This document shows positions 51,620 through 59,687 of a stretch of 64,000 nt of DNA, in pieces (within the stretch, counting starts at the first letter, position 1; each line of letters begins with the position of its first letter). Position numbers and translations under genes: made by a program. The notes beneath the pieces were generated by a model, which saw only the letters and a program-made list of their open reading frames with translations, had not been told where the DNA came from and ran no database searches. The DNA comes from JAQUOT01 sp041651575 (GTDB lineage: Archaea; Nanobdellota; Nanobdellia; SCGC-AAA011-G17; JAFCDX01): assembly GCA_041651575.1 (NCBI GenBank), contig JBAZJB010000001.1, positions 682,001 through 746,000 on the forward strand. The letters are read 5' to 3'.

Positions 51620-52903
51620 ATGAAAAAATTTATTATTCTGGTATTATTTGTATTAATATTACCTTTAGTAAATTCTGCTATCAATATAGAAAGAAATTCT
51701 TATTCTATCTCTGAAACAGTTTTAATTAAATTACAATTTGAAAATGCACCTTCTTCAACTATAAGTGTTTCTGATTTAAGCTTATATGATCAGGAAAATA
51801 GAAAAATTGCAACTCCTTTTTATTTAGTAAAATTTACTCCAAATTTGTATTATGTTTATTTTAAGATTCCAAATACATTTAATGCCATATCTTATACATT
51901 TAAATTAAAAGAATATACTTATTTAGAAAACGGACTTTTAAAATCATCTACAGAATCAATAAGTTTTAGCTTAAAATCAAGGGAAGAACCAGTGATTTCT
52001 ATTGAACCTGCAGCAGTAATCTTAAATTTAGATAGTTCAAATAAATTTTACTTAAATATAAAAAACAATGGAGAAAATTCTACTAATATCTCCCTTAAAT
52101 TTACTGAAGGAAATGGAACTTTAAATTATAACAATTTTATCTTAAACCCGAGTTTATCTAAATCGGTAATGGTTTCTTTTTTAGAAGCAGGGACTAAAAT
52201 ATTAAATGTAAAATATAATAATAAAGAGTATAATATTCCAATAATAACCACAAAAAAATATATAACGCCTATTAATAAAACTATTACAAATAAAACAAAT
52301 ATAACTATTATAGAAAATAAGCCTATAATAATAAATCTCCCTGAAAATATTACTCAAGAAAAAACTCCAGAAAACGCAATACAATTTATAGATCCAATAA
52401 GTAAAATAAATTTTAGTTTGACTAAAGAAGAAACAAAAAAAGGAGAATTAAGATTTAAGAATATATTTACGAGAAATATTACAAATGTTAGATTTTATGT
52501 AACAGGAAATTTACAAGGCATAGTAAAATTAAATATTTCTAATTTTGATGTTGTTTCTCCTGGAGAAATTGAAAAGCAATATGTTTGGATAAATGAAGAT
52601 AAATCTTTATATAGGAATTATGAAGGAGCGATAATATTAGAATATGAAACTAAAAAATTAGAGATACCTGTTTATATTTATTTTTATAAACAACCAGAAG
52701 GAATTGTAAATGAAACAACACCTAAACAAAATGAAAGTCTTTTTACAGAAGAACCAGAAACAACTTATATTGAACCACAACCACAAACAGGAAGAACTTT
52801 AGCTCTTTTAGGAATATTTTTTGTTGTAGTAATATCTTTTATAATTTATTATAAAGCAAGAAAGGCAAAAAAACAGAAAAAATCTTTATTTCTTTTCTTC
52901 TAA
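51620..52903 (+). CDS. Secreted beta-rich protein with C-terminal membrane anchor
   Basis: 427 residues. Signal peptide 1-18, then extracellular domains of beta-sandwich character with Asn-x-Ser/Thr sequons in many places (NITIIENKP, NITQEK), a C-terminal span about 394-412 and a basic tail ending KKSLFLFF. It resembles the NEW3/CARDB-like Ig domains of archaeal surface proteins. Operon with the toroid protein gene; converges with an unknown gene, overlapping 18 bases. Confidence 0.55.
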   Translation: MKKFIILVLFVLILPLVNSAINIERNSYSISETVLIKLQFENAPSSTISVSDLSLYDQENRKIATPFYLVKFTPNLYYVYFKIPNTFNAISYTFKLKEYTYLENGLLKSSTESISFSLKSREEPVISIEPAAVILNLDSSNKFYLNIKNNGENSTNISLKFTEGNGTLNYNNFILNPSLSKSVMVSFLEAGTKILNVKYNNKEYNIPIITTKKYITPINKTITNKTNITIIENKPIIINLPENITQEKTPENAIQFIDPISKINFSLTKEETKKGELRFKNIFTRNITNVRFYVTGNLQGIVKLNISNFDVVSPGEIEKQYVWINEDKSLYRNYEGAIILEYETKKLEIPVYIYFYKQPEGIVNETTPKQNESLFTEEPETTYIEPQPQTGRTLALLGIFFVVVISFIIYYKARKAKKQKKSLFLFF

Positions 52904-53287
52904 TTGTTTTTTAAGCATAATATTTTCTGCTTGTAAATTCTTTAAGAACATAGTAAAATTATGTAATCTTGCTAATAAATCATTAATCATATTTTCTATT
53001 GGTTTTACTTCTCCATCAAGTTTTAATGGTTCTATAATTTCTACAGATGAAGGCATATAATTAAAGCAGAAATTTGTTAATACTTCCATATCATTTAATT
53101 GTAATTCAAGATCAGCAAAAGTACTCCATAGTGTTTCTTGAACTTTTTTTACTTCTGCTACGTCTTTTGTTATAACTTTTATTCCTTTTTCTTTTTCTAA
53201 GTTTCCCATTACTTCATTCATTACTTTTTTTATGTGTTCCTCTGGGAAACCTGCTATTTCAATTATTGCTTTGATTTTTGTTTTCAT
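52886..53287 (-). CDS. Helical protein of unknown function, 133 residues
   Basis: From the ATG at 53287. The first half (KAIIEIAGFPEEHIKKVMNE, then KGIKVITKDVAEVKKVQETL) resembles an alpha/beta ferredoxin-like segment, and the second half is a coiled coil (NDLLARLHNFTMFLKNLQAE). No known family. It starts 29 bases inside the upstream lamin-tail gene, so the pair is one operon. Confidence 0.5.
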   Translation of the reverse strand: MKTKIKAIIEIAGFPEEHIKKVMNEVMGNLEKEKGIKVITKDVAEVKKVQETLWSTFADLELQLNDMEVLTNFCFNYMPSSVEIIEPLKLDGEVKPIENMINDLLARLHNFTMFLKNLQAENIMLKKQLEEKK

Positions 53288-54398
53288 TTTTTCTCGCAAG
53301 CAAAAATATTACTAATAATATTAATACCAAACATAGGAAATATACTGCTAATTTTCCGGCTTTAAAGTCAGAAGATTCATATATTATACTTCCAGTAATT
53401 TTCTCTGGATTACTATTTATATTACTTTCTGTTTGGGTTTGAGTATATTCTTCTGTTTCTTGTTTAGCTGTTAAATCCTGTTTTAAGGTGTTATTAACCA
53501 TATTTGTAACTATATTACATTTTTCAGAGTTTTCAATTTCTATCTCTTTATTTTCTTTTAATTCAAGTCCTTCTACAAAAATATAGTATTTTCCTGGTTC
53601 ATATTTGTTTTTACAATTAGATTTTATTTGTGTTGTAAAATTAAAGGTATAATTCATATATTTTGTACGTGCATGCTCAGAAATTTTATTAGTTATTAGT
53701 GTTTTATTGTCTTTTCCCACATAAAAATAAATTGCATATTTTGCAATAGAACCACGATAAACATTAACTTCTACAGAAATATTTTCTCCAAATCCTATTT
53801 TTTCAGGATATTTTGTTATTTCTATTTTAGACTTTTGTTCTAAATTAGTTGTATCTACTTTTTCCTCTTCTTCTTCAGTAATATTTGAATCTTCTTCTGG
53901 TTCTTCTTTTGGAATTTCTTTTACAGAATTTTCATAACCAGGAGTTCCGTTTATCATTAATGATTTATAATAGTTATTTTCAAAAAATTCTAAAGAATAA
54001 CCTTCATCTATTTTAAAAATTTGCATAGAAGCAATTTCCTTTTTTTCTGAATCATATAAAGTTACTTTATCATCTTCACTTAATCCATTTCCTATAGAAG
54101 CTCCTGCAGAATATAAGGCAATATTTTCTGGAATGTTTAAAATATAATCAGATTCTACAATTAATGCGTAATTTGAATCAATATCATTTAATCTTTTTAA
54201 ATTATCTTCAGAATCTCCATCTGTGATAGTCCAATTTGTTAAGTTAATTGTTTCTGTAGAGTAAATTTCAACAAATTCCTTGTAATTATCAGGACCTTTT
54301 GGATTATACATAACTTCATTTATCCTTAATTCAGCAAGAACTACATTAGAGAGAAGTATTAAAAATAAACTAATTCCAAATACCAGAGATTTTTGCAT
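53259..54398 (-). CDS. Lamin-tail-domain surface protein with C-terminal membrane span
   Basis: 379 residues. Signal peptide (1-22). The lamin tail domain spans about 23-130: LRINEVMYNPKGPDNYKEFV, INLTNWTITDGDSED and the closing NGTPGYENS. A charged linker, a second beta domain (about 190-290) and EKITGSIIYESSDF come before a span at about 348-367 and a short tail. Lamin-tail domains in prokaryotes occur on secreted nucleases and surface proteins. It overlaps the radical SAM gene by 29 bases. Confidence 0.7.
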   Translation of the reverse strand: MQKSLVFGISLFLILLSNVVLAELRINEVMYNPKGPDNYKEFVEIYSTETINLTNWTITDGDSEDNLKRLNDIDSNYALIVESDYILNIPENIALYSAGASIGNGLSEDDKVTLYDSEKKEIASMQIFKIDEGYSLEFFENNYYKSLMINGTPGYENSVKEIPKEEPEEDSNITEEEEEKVDTTNLEQKSKIEITKYPEKIGFGENISVEVNVYRGSIAKYAIYFYVGKDNKTLITNKISEHARTKYMNYTFNFTTQIKSNCKNKYEPGKYYIFVEGLELKENKEIEIENSEKCNIVTNMVNNTLKQDLTAKQETEEYTQTQTESNINSNPEKITGSIIYESSDFKAGKLAVYFLCLVLILLVIFLLARKNENKNQSNN

Positions 54399-55371
54399 TA
54401 CATTTATAACATTTATTTGCCTTTATATTATTTTTTATGATATGATATCTATTTCTTTCTATTAATAATGAATTACATTTTGAGCAATAGGTATTTTCTT
54501 TATTGGTTTCTAAGTTTCCAATATAAATATACTTTAATCCTTGTTTTTTTGCTATTTCATAAGCGTTTTCAAGTGTTTCTTCTGGAGTTGTAGGTTTATT
54601 TAATAATTTATACATTGGAAAGAATCTTGAAAAGTGAATTGGAATGTTTTTATCTAGATTTTTAACCCATTTACATAATTTTTCAATATTTTTTGAAGAA
54701 TCATTTAATTTAGGAATAATTAAATTTGTAATTTCAATCCAAACTTTATTTTTATGTAATATTTTTAGGGTATTTAGCACTGGTTCTAGCTTTCCTGAGC
54801 ATATTTTCTTATAAAATTCATTATTTATAGATTTTAAGTCAATATTTGCTGCATCAATGTATTTGCATAATTTTTTTAATGGTTTTTCATTAATATATCC
54901 ATTACTTACTAAAACATTTTTTATTTTTTCTTTCTTTGCTAGTTTACAAATATCTAACATATATTCAAACATTGTTGTTGGTTCAGAATAAGTATAAGCA
55001 ATTATTTTACATCTAGATTTTTTAACTTTATCAATTATCTCTTCTGGAGAAACAAATTGTGTTGGAATGTCTTCTGGACTTGCTTGGCTTATATCAAAGT
55101 TTTGGCAGTTTAAACATTTGAAAGTACAACCTGCTGTTCCAATAGAAAAAGCTTTTTCTCCAGGCATAAAATGAAAGAAGGGTTTTTTCTCAATAGGATC
55201 AATATTCATTGCAACAGGTTTACCATAAGACAAAGAGATTAATTTTCCAGAAATATTCTTTCTAGCAAGACATATTCCTAATTTGTTTTCTTTTATAACA
55301 CAAAAATTAGGGCATAATTGACATTGAACTATTTTATTCTTTAATTTTTTATAGAATAGAGTTTCTTTCAT
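54370..55371 (-). CDS. AmmeMemoRadiSam-type radical SAM enzyme
   Basis: 333 residues. CTFKCLNCQN near 86 is the radical SAM CxxxCxxC site, preceded by IDPIEKKPFFHFMPGEKAFS, the family hallmark. N-terminal CQLCPNFCVIKENKLGIC and C-terminal CSKC and CYKC zinc-like pairs add Cys clusters. The family usually co-occurs with MEMO1 and AMMECR1 genes; neither is in this window. The substrate remains unknown. It overlaps the upstream gene by 4 bases. Confidence 0.85.
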   Translation of the reverse strand: MKETLFYKKLKNKIVQCQLCPNFCVIKENKLGICLARKNISGKLISLSYGKPVAMNIDPIEKKPFFHFMPGEKAFSIGTAGCTFKCLNCQNFDISQASPEDIPTQFVSPEEIIDKVKKSRCKIIAYTYSEPTTMFEYMLDICKLAKKEKIKNVLVSNGYINEKPLKKLCKYIDAANIDLKSINNEFYKKICSGKLEPVLNTLKILHKNKVWIEITNLIIPKLNDSSKNIEKLCKWVKNLDKNIPIHFSRFFPMYKLLNKPTTPEETLENAYEIAKKQGLKYIYIGNLETNKENTYCSKCNSLLIERNRYHIIKNNIKANKCYKCNAKISGIWN

Positions 55372-55754
55372 TTATTCCAAAATCTTCTTATTAATTCTTT
55401 CATGCCTCTTGGCCACTTTCTTCCTTCTTCTTTGAATTGTTTTTTAATATTATTACCTAATTTCATAATAGAATCTCTTGTAACCGTTTTTATATCCCAT
55501 CCAAATGCTTCAGAGGTTATTACATCAGAAGCTCCAACAATTTTGGTATGAACACTATATTTTTTCTTTCCACCTTTTTCATGAACTTTGATATTTAATA
55601 ACAAATCCATAACATTACCAGACAACATTCTATGAATCCTTTCATATTCAGTTTCAGCAATGTTTTTTAGAATAGTCTGTTCTTGTAAATTTAATTCTTT
55701 TAATCCAGAATACCTTATAATATTCTTAATTCCTCTTTGTGTTAAATCTACCAT
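55368..55754 (-). CDS. Protein of unknown function, 128 residues
   Basis: Not recognised. Soluble, alpha/beta: an N-terminal helix region NIIRYSGLKELNLQEQTILK and a central beta-rich part KVHEKGGKKKYSVHTKIVGA. It sits between hjc (TAAGATG junction) and the radical SAM gene (4-base overlap), in one operon. The context with Hjc may suggest a nucleic-acid role, but there is no motif to prove it. Confidence 0.5.
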   Translation of the reverse strand: MVDLTQRGIKNIIRYSGLKELNLQEQTILKNIAETEYERIHRMLSGNVMDLLLNIKVHEKGGKKKYSVHTKIVGASDVITSEAFGWDIKTVTRDSIMKLGNNIKKQFKEEGRKWPRGMKELIRRFWNK

Positions 55755-55755
55755 C

Positions 55756-56145
55756 TTACTTTTTGATTAAATCCTTGAAATTTAAACCTTTCTCTTTTAA
55801 TTCTTCTAAGGAAATTGCATAATAATTTGATTTAGTTTTGTTTAATTTGTCAGGATGTATAAAAAACCAACCAATATTATCAAATCTTATTCCTAACCAA
55901 GCTTCTGCACCAAATTTCTTAGAAAATTGTTTTAATTCTTTTATTTCCTGTTCTTTAAAATATTTACTTGTATTTTTAAGAGATTTACACTCTATTGCTA
56001 GAATTCTTCCATCTCTTCCAGCTATTAAATCTGGATTTGGTAAACCTATAGATCCCGAACCTGCAGAACGAACTACATGAAAAGATTCATCAAATAACAT
56101 ATGAAGAAGTTCACGCTCAGCTCTACTCCCCTTTTGTTTAGACAT
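55756..56145 (-). CDS. hjc: Holliday junction resolvase Hjc
   Basis: 129 residues, typical for archaeal Hjc. The PD-(D/E)XK core is E10 (GSRAERELLHML), D39 (GLPNPDLIAGR), E52-C-K54 (ILAIECKS), with the HVVRSAGSGSIG loop between. It cuts four-way DNA junctions during recombination and repair. First gene of a leftward operon; TATA-like sequence between 56150 and 56175. Confidence 0.93.
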   Translation of the reverse strand: MSKQKGSRAERELLHMLFDESFHVVRSAGSGSIGLPNPDLIAGRDGRILAIECKSLKNTSKYFKEQEIKELKQFSKKFGAEAWLGIRFDNIGWFFIHPDKLNKTKSNYYAISLEELKEKGLNFKDLIKK

Positions 56146-56187
56146 AATTTATAAAAATTATAGAACTATTTATACCTTTTGATTAAT

Positions 56188-56202
56188 AAAAAGATTTAAA
56201 TA
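56188..56202 (+). promoter_or_regulatory. Leaderless promoter identical to that at 46168
   Basis: AAAAAGATTTAAATA, 36 bases (start to start) before the ATG at 56224, identical in sequence and spacing to the promoter of the paralogous Cys-rich gene at 46204. Confidence 0.6.
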
Positions 56203-56223
56203 TCTACCTTCTAAATTATTAAT

Positions 56224-57498
56224 ATGCAAAAGAGGGCAATAAATTTATTCTTAATAGTTTTAGTTTGTTTTAGTATTCTAACAATATTTAATTTAACAGG
56301 TAATGATAATACAAGAACTTTAGAGGCCTCTATTTGGGGGAGATTGAATCCTACTTGTACAAAACCCGGGGGGTATAACATAGAAGTTCAAAATAAAATT
56401 GATGCAACTCAAAATGGAAGACAAATATTTACTCCTACTACAGGTTGGGATTATTGTAAATATGGAGATAATACTAATATTTTAATTGAATGGTATTGTC
56501 AGGGTACTCAATATAAATCAGTTCCAATAGATTGTTCTCAAGCAGGTAAAAAATGTATTAGTGGAAAGTGTATTACTGAATCAATTTCTGGTAATTCTGA
56601 ATATAGCAAAACTTCAACAAGCGGTTCATTTAATTATGTTTGTCCAAAACCTTGTCCTTATTCAAATGAAATATTTTTAGCTAAATTCCAAGGATTAGAA
56701 AATGGATTTAATGAATTATATAAATTAACTGGGATAACTCCAGTAAACAGTTTAACTCCTATATATTACCTTTCTAATGGAGATGGAGATATTTGTATTA
56801 AATATGGGGATTTAAAGATAAAGACGGCATATAGTGCCACTAAAAATAATAAAGGGATATTATGTTTGTATGATTATGAACATGGAATAGAATACTTAAA
56901 TAATTATAACTATAATCCTTTTGATGTACAAAATGCCGTAAAATTACGAAATCAAATGTTAGCAATACACGAAATGGGACACGTGTTATTTTTTACTAGA
57001 ACAACAGTTCATTTTAATGTAGCTGAGTCATTTGTTGTAGCTCAATCATTTAGAACAGTAGGTTATAAAGTAGACCCGACACTTAGTAATAGTCAGGTAA
57101 TAATACCCTTAACTCCTTGTGATTCATCTTTAGCTTATCTTAATGATATGATAGTAGACAGATTAGCTTATTTGTTATGTAGAGATTATGGATTGCGTTG
57201 GGACCAATTTGATGATATATACAAAAAAGTAGATGACAAATACAAATCTACTGGAATCCCTGTTGATGATAATCAATTTAAACTCATTGTTGATCAAGTA
57301 CTTGGAAAAGATACAACTGGGGCATTTACGCAAAGTGGAATAAATATAGTTACTACTATACCTGCATGTTCATATACAACAACTACCTGCCAATCTTGGT
57401 CAACTTGTACAAATAATCTACAACGTTGTACTGTAACTAACTGTAATGGTTTAGTTAGAAGTTGTAGAAGTACTACTTCTCGAACCAGAACTAATTAA
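56224..57498 (+). CDS. Predicted secreted metalloprotease with a thrombospondin-like C-terminal module
   Basis: 424 residues. Signal or anchor about 5-25, then TGNDNTRTLEASIWG. The HExxH zinc motif is H249-E-M-G-H253 in LAIHEMGHVLFF. H263 and E268 (VHFNVAESF) could be the third ligand. Neither the metzincin HExxHxxGxxH nor a standard thermolysin pattern fits. The last 44 residues hold TTTCQSWSTCTNNLQRC and TVTNCNGLVRSCRST, closely matching the module in the gene at 46204. Peptidase activity is inferred from the HExxH only. Confidence 0.6.
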   Translation: MQKRAINLFLIVLVCFSILTIFNLTGNDNTRTLEASIWGRLNPTCTKPGGYNIEVQNKIDATQNGRQIFTPTTGWDYCKYGDNTNILIEWYCQGTQYKSVPIDCSQAGKKCISGKCITESISGNSEYSKTSTSGSFNYVCPKPCPYSNEIFLAKFQGLENGFNELYKLTGITPVNSLTPIYYLSNGDGDICIKYGDLKIKTAYSATKNNKGILCLYDYEHGIEYLNNYNYNPFDVQNAVKLRNQMLAIHEMGHVLFFTRTTVHFNVAESFVVAQSFRTVGYKVDPTLSNSQVIIPLTPCDSSLAYLNDMIVDRLAYLLCRDYGLRWDQFDDIYKKVDDKYKSTGIPVDDNQFKLIVDQVLGKDTTGAFTQSGINIVTTIPACSYTTTTCQSWSTCTNNLQRCTVTNCNGLVRSCRSTTSRTRTN

Positions 57499-57582
57499 TT
57501 TTAAATAATATTTTTAATTATATAGATATTAAAGAAAATCTTCTAATAAAAATAAAAAAAGAATAAAAAATAAATAATTGGT
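57499..57582. other. AT-rich spacer between convergent genes
   Basis: Short A/T-rich stretch between the metalloprotease gene and the histone-fold gene. No gene is visible. A- and T-runs (57550-57570) may act as terminators for either side. Confidence 0.3.
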
Positions 57583-57753
57583 TTATAAATCGTAAGGCAT
57601 TACGGTCTTTCTTTTATTAGCTTGTGCTCTTTCTACTGCATCAGCTAACACTTTTTCAACTTTCTTGCTTAATGCTTCTCCTAATTCTCCAGAAACATTC
57701 ATGCCTTTACAGTAATCTTTTAATTTTGCTCTAACAACAAGTAATTCTGACAT
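57583..57753 (-). CDS. DUF1931-like archaeal histone-fold protein, 56 residues
   Basis: ATG at 57753, seven bases after GGGAGG on the minus strand. The protein has SELLVVRAKLKDYCKGMNVS, then KVEKVLADAVERAQANKRKT and ends VMPYDL. The C-terminal helix followed by RKTVMPYDL matches the loop and short helix of a histone fold (as in RKTVxPxD). The N-terminus resembles DUF1931. Expected role is DNA binding and compaction, probably as a dimer. A strong TATA box (TTTATAAATA, about 57815-57825) and a 13-base palindrome lie upstream. Confidence 0.75.
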   Translation of the reverse strand: MSELLVVRAKLKDYCKGMNVSGELGEALSKKVEKVLADAVERAQANKRKTVMPYDL

Positions 57754-57781
57754 CTTTTCTAACCTCCCTATTATGTTTTTT

Positions 57782-57794
57782 GCCTTTAAAAGGC
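57782..57794. promoter_or_regulatory. Thirteen-base palindrome in the leader of the histone-fold gene
   Basis: GCCTTT and AAAGGC surround a single A (57782-57794). It lies between the TATA box and the GGGAGG ribosome binding site of the leftward histone-fold gene, within the 5' untranslated region. It could be a protein-binding site or a small hairpin. Confidence 0.4.
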
Positions 57795-57873
57795 TTAATT
57801 TACTGTTTAAATGATTTTTAGTATTTATAAAGCTTTTGCAATTAAAATTCTTAAGAAACCTTTTTAAGTAAGT

Positions 57874-59358
57874 TCATTCTTTTTCTGGTTTCATTTGTGG
57901 AAATAAAATTACTTCTTTTATTGATGGAGAGTTTGTAACTAACATAACTAATCTATCAATACCTAAACCTAATCCTCCTGCAGGAGGCATACCATATTCT
58001 AATGCTTCTACAAAATCTTCATCCATAGGTTGAGCTTCTTCATCACCTTTTTTAATAAGTTTTTGTTGTTCTTCAAGTCTTTCTCTTTGATCTTCAGGAT
58101 CATTTAATTCATCATAAGCTTTTGTTATTTCTGCTCCGTTTACTAAAAGTTGGAAAATATTTACTTTTCTTTCATCTTTTTGATTTCTTTTTGCAAGAGG
58201 GATCATTTCAACAGGATAATCTATTAAAAAAGTAGGTTGTATAATTTTTGGTCTGCATATTCTCTTGTATAACTCATCAAGAAGGGCTCCATAATGTTTT
58301 ACTTTAGTTATATCAACTTCTTTTAATTTCTTTTTTCTTATTTCATTACTTAAAGTTTCAAAATCTCTAAATTTATCAATGTCGATATCGGATTCTTTTA
58401 AAATTAAATCTCTAAATTTAATTCTTTTAAAAGGGGCTTTGAAATTTAATTTTGTTCCTTGATAATCAATTTCAAGTTTTCCATTTGTTTGCATTAATAT
58501 TTTAGATAGCATGTCTTCTGTTAATTTCATAAGATATTCATAGTCTGCATAAGCTTCATATAATTCTATAGAAGTAAATTCTGGATTATGAAAAGAATCT
58601 ATACTTTCATTTCTAAAATTTTTGCTTACTTCATAAACTTTTTCGAAACCTCCGACTAATAATCTTTTTAAATGTAATTCTGGAGAAATTCTTAAGTATA
58701 AATCTGAATTTAATTCATTATGAAAAGTGGTAAATGGTTTTGCTGCTGCTCCCCCATACACTGTTTGTAAAATTGGAGTTTCTACCTCTAAAAATCCTTT
58801 TTCGTCTAAAAATTGTCTTATACATTTTATTATTTTGCTTCTTATTATGAAAGTTTCTTTTACTTTTGGATTTGCTATTAAATCTATATATCTTTTTCTG
58901 TATCTTATTTCTGTATCCTGTAATCCGTGCCATTTTTCAGGCAAAATTCTTAAAGATTTTGTTAATAATTCATATTTTTTTACCCAAATGGAAATTTCTC
59001 CCATTTTAGTTCTAAAAATAGTTCCTTCTATTCCAATAATATCTCCAATATCAATTAATCTCTTAAAAATAGAATATTCTTTTTCTCCAATATTATCTTC
59101 TTTTATATAAAATTGTATTCTTCCAGTAGAATCTTGTAAATTACCAAAAGCAGCCTTACCCATAGGTCTTAAAGAAACTATTCTTCCAGCAATTTTTACT
59201 TTTTTATTTGTTTTTTCTTCTTCTTTTAATTTAGAATTTTCTTTTATAATTTTTTCTGAATAAGAATCTATTGAAAATTTATGGGGATAAGGATCTATAT
59301 TTAATTTTCTTAATTCATTTACTTTGTCTTTTTTTATTTGAATTAGGTCTTCTCCCAT
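57874..59358 (-). CDS. lysS: Lysyl-tRNA synthetase, class II
   Basis: 494 residues. N-terminal OB fold for the anticodon (KVKIAGRIVSLRPMGKAAFG, LQDSTGRIQFYI). Catalytic core has motif 1 near FLDEKGFLEVETPILQ, motif 2 in KNFRNESIDSFHNPEFTSIE and motif 3 GLGLGIDRLVML near the end. Many archaea use an unrelated class I LysRS, so the class II form is bacterial/eukaryotic in type. It follows the histone gene, with about 120 bases between. Confidence 0.95.
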   Translation of the reverse strand: MGEDLIQIKKDKVNELRKLNIDPYPHKFSIDSYSEKIIKENSKLKEEEKTNKKVKIAGRIVSLRPMGKAAFGNLQDSTGRIQFYIKEDNIGEKEYSIFKRLIDIGDIIGIEGTIFRTKMGEISIWVKKYELLTKSLRILPEKWHGLQDTEIRYRKRYIDLIANPKVKETFIIRSKIIKCIRQFLDEKGFLEVETPILQTVYGGAAAKPFTTFHNELNSDLYLRISPELHLKRLLVGGFEKVYEVSKNFRNESIDSFHNPEFTSIELYEAYADYEYLMKLTEDMLSKILMQTNGKLEIDYQGTKLNFKAPFKRIKFRDLILKESDIDIDKFRDFETLSNEIRKKKLKEVDITKVKHYGALLDELYKRICRPKIIQPTFLIDYPVEMIPLAKRNQKDERKVNIFQLLVNGAEITKAYDELNDPEDQRERLEEQQKLIKKGDEEAQPMDEDFVEALEYGMPPAGGLGLGIDRLVMLVTNSPSIKEVILFPQMKPEKE

Positions 59359-59392
59359 AGAATTAGCAAATTAATTTAGTTTAAATAGTTTT

Positions 59393-59662
59393 TTAATATA
59401 TAATTCTAAAACTTCTGAATTCTCCTCTATACATTTCGTCTTTAATATCCATTTTAGTAACTTTAGCACTAATTGGTCCCTTTCTACACAACTCTATTAA
59501 GTGTTTTATTTTATCAGTATTTCCTTCTAAAACGGCTTCAACTTTATTATTTAAGTTTCTAACATATCCTGTTAAACCTAAAGCAGTTGCATGGTTTTTC
59601 ATAAAATATCTAAAGAAAACTCCTTGTACAGAACCTTCTATAGTAATCTTTACCCTGCTCAT
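59393..59662 (-). CDS. acyP: Acylphosphatase
   Basis: 89 residues from ATG 59662; eleven upstream in-frame codons exist but lack the family N-terminus. EGSVQGVFFRYFMKNHATAL carries catalytic R18, and GLTGYVRNLNNKVEAV carries N36. It hydrolyses acyl phosphates. Small housekeeping enzyme between lysS and cbf5. The stop is 34 bases before lysS. Confidence 0.92.
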   Translation of the reverse strand: MSRVKITIEGSVQGVFFRYFMKNHATALGLTGYVRNLNNKVEAVLEGNTDKIKHLIELCRKGPISAKVTKMDIKDEMYRGEFRSFRIIY

Positions 59663-59687
59663 AAATAAAATGTTATTTAACATGTTT

